The position numbers and the translations under genes are program-made. From JBLHGU01 sp047615875 (GTDB lineage: Bacteria; Pseudomonadota; Gammaproteobacteria; Arenicellales; CAJQKF01), in NCBI GenBank assembly GCA_047615875.1, contig JBLHGU010000110.1, forward strand, positions 1 to 16,395: 16,395 nucleotides of DNA. The letters run 5' to 3'. Under the pieces are notes generated by a model. That model was not told the origin of the DNA and did not search any database. It saw only the letters and a list, made by a program, of their open reading frames with translations. Position 1 is the first letter of the stretch; the number at the start of each line of letters is the position of its first letter. Shown here one piece after another: positions 15,493-16,395 of the stretch.

Positions 15493-16218
15493 GTGTTAAA
15501 AATTCTGTGTCATTTCATTAAAATATTAATATCACAGAAATGGAGTAACCGATGTCATCAACGTTTAACTTTGAACAAGCCTTAAAAGAATTACGCGAAG
15601 GGAAAGATTTAACAGGCAAGGATGGTGTTTTGCTGCCGTTAATTAAACAGCTTACAGAAGCGGCTATTAATGCAAAACTGCATCATCATTTAACGAATAG
15701 TACTGAACCCAATTGAGGGAACGGTATAGGTTCAAAAACAGTCAAGACAGGTTCAGGAAGTTTTGAACTGAATGCCCCACGGGATCGAGCCGGTAGATTT
15801 GAACCGGAACTGATTAAGAAACATCAGACTCAACTGACCTCAGAAATAGACCGTAAGATATTATCCCTGTTAGTCACGGAATGGACTATCGGGATATCCA
15901 GTATCACATTGAAGATCTATATGGTGTTGAGCTCTCTACAGGGGCGATGACAGCTATAACAGACGTTTGATACCTGAGTTACCGGAATGGCGAGAAAGGC
16001 CACTAGATCGGGTTTATCCCATTGTCTGGCTGGACGCAGTGCATTATAAAATCAGGGATGAAGGTCGTTATGTGGGCAAAGCGATTTATACCCTAGTTGG
16101 GGCTAACGATTGAGGGCAAAAAGGAAATTCTCGATATCTATCTGTTCGAAAATGAAGGTGCCAGCCACTGGCTCAGCGAATTAACCGATTTACAGAACCG
16201 TGGTGTTGAGGATATTTT
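15493..16218 (+). mobile_element. IS256-family insertion sequence, left part
   Basis: The left end probably begins at GTGTTAAAAATTCTGTGTC (15493). Between it and the transposase start, TTCTGTG (15503-15509) and CACAGAA (15533-15539) form an inverted repeat. The element breaks an acyltransferase-3 reading frame and is itself interrupted near 16218 by an IS66-like end, so its right end is not in the window. The exact left boundary is inferred from loss of the host reading frame and resemblance to family ends. Confidence 0.7.
15552..16218 (+). pseudogene. Decayed IS256-family (mutator-type) transposase
   Basis: The ATG at 15552 has GGAG 7 bases upstream. The first 54 codons read MSSTFNFEQALKELREG onward to LTNSTEPN and then meet TGA (15714), where relatives usually have Arg, so a C-to-T change is likely. 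The frame resumes as NGIGSKTVKTGSGSFELNAP. Single-base shifts follow near 15870 (deletion), 15964 (deletion) and 16110 (insertion). Between them the DDE-type core is clear: SHGMDYRDIQYHIEDLYG, then YPIVWLDAVHYKIRDEG with the first catalytic Asp, then EGKKEILDIYLFENEGASHW and RGVEDIL. The rest, with the remaining catalytic residues, is cut off by the IS66-like insertion. It cannot make an active transposase. Confidence 0.88.
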
Positions 16219-16395
16219 GTAAAGGTCTGGCTAACCGCACCTAGCCAAAAAACATTTCATATTTAAACTGACCGACTTTTTGCTTAATAGGAGTTAGTCA
16301 ATGAAACCTCGAACACGCCGTAGCCAGTTAGAATGGCAAGTATCGTTAAAAGCCCAGCGCGAAAGTCAGCTCAGTGTTGCCGATTATTGTCACCA
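16219..16395 (+). mobile_element. IS66-family insertion sequence, left end (partial)
   Basis: The IS256 transposase frame stops abruptly at GTAAAGGTCTGGCT (from 16219), which fits the GTAA-starting terminal repeats of IS66 elements. An inverted repeat GGCTA-N8-TAGCC (229-246 within 16200-16299) lies in the leader, and an IS66-type first gene starts at 16301. If correct, the 8-base target copy would be 16211-16218 (GATATTTT). Confidence 0.65.
16301..16395 (+). CDS. IS66-family accessory protein TnpA, N-terminal part (partial)
   Basis: The ATG at 16301 has AATAGGAG 8 bases upstream and opens a frame running off the window edge. The residues MKPRTRRSQLEWQVSLKAQR followed by ESQLSVADYCH match the start of the small helix-turn-helix protein (first gene of IS66 elements), with the R-x-x-EW and Q-L-S-x-x-x-[FY]-C pattern. 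It is intact as far as seen. tnpB and tnpC would lie beyond the window. Confidence 0.72.
   Translation, partial: MKPRTRRSQLEWQVSLKAQRESQLSVADYCH

Noticed and set aside
1..16395. CRISPR array, tRNA, rRNA or phage genes
   Set aside because: No regularly spaced repeats, cloverleaf-like segments or phage-type proteins were seen.

Overview
The window looks like an exopolysaccharide or capsule biosynthesis island of a Gram-negative, probably gammaproteobacterial (possibly aquatic) bacterium. This rests on a Wza/OtnA-like outer-membrane export protein, a Wzz-type chain-length protein, Wzx- and Wzy-like proteins, an outer-membrane lipoprotein and promoters with sigma-54 architecture. Genus cannot be told from the sequence alone.

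Layout. Positions 1-31 hold the first codons of a leftward gene that continues outside the window. Positions 32-565 are non-coding and contain hairpins. A leftward galU (566-1498) supplies UDP-glucose. About 1.3 kb without a recognisable gene follows (1505-2819). A leftward four-gene operon (8111 to 2820) encodes a small membrane protein, a vWA-like lipoprotein with a thrombospondin-type-3 tail, a seven-repeat SLBB export protein and a Wzz-like protein. It is divergent from a rightward operon (8661-12860) with a sulfotransferase, a Wzy-like polymerase, a GT4 and a GT2 glycosyltransferase, all joined by 4-base start/stop overlaps. A further rightward unit (13069-15316) encodes an ALG14/ALG13-type split glycosyltransferase (PssD/PssE-like) and a Wzx-like flippase. 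Just after the flippase is the 5' end of an acyltransferase-3 gene (15329-15492). It is cut off by an IS256-family element whose transposase is decayed and is itself interrupted by the left end of an IS66-family element (from 16219).

How it works together. GalU makes a sugar nucleotide. The GT4, GT2 and PssD/E-like enzymes build a lipid-linked repeat unit. Wzx flips it, Wzy polymerises it, the Wzz-like protein sets chain length and the SLBB protein exports the chain. The sulfotransferase, and formerly the acyltransferase, would decorate it. No priming glycosyltransferase and no tyrosine kinase are present in the window.

Most striking observation. Upstream of galU, of the export operon and of the PssD/E unit are sequences matching the sigma-54 (-24/-12) consensus perfectly or with one mismatch, and a weaker match precedes the sulfotransferase operon. 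Each region also carries a palindrome of the form TTGCA-N3-TGCAA about 100-190 bp upstream of the expected transcription start. I found no other perfect copy in the window. The whole island therefore appears to be one sigma-54 regulon driven by a single, unidentified enhancer-binding protein.
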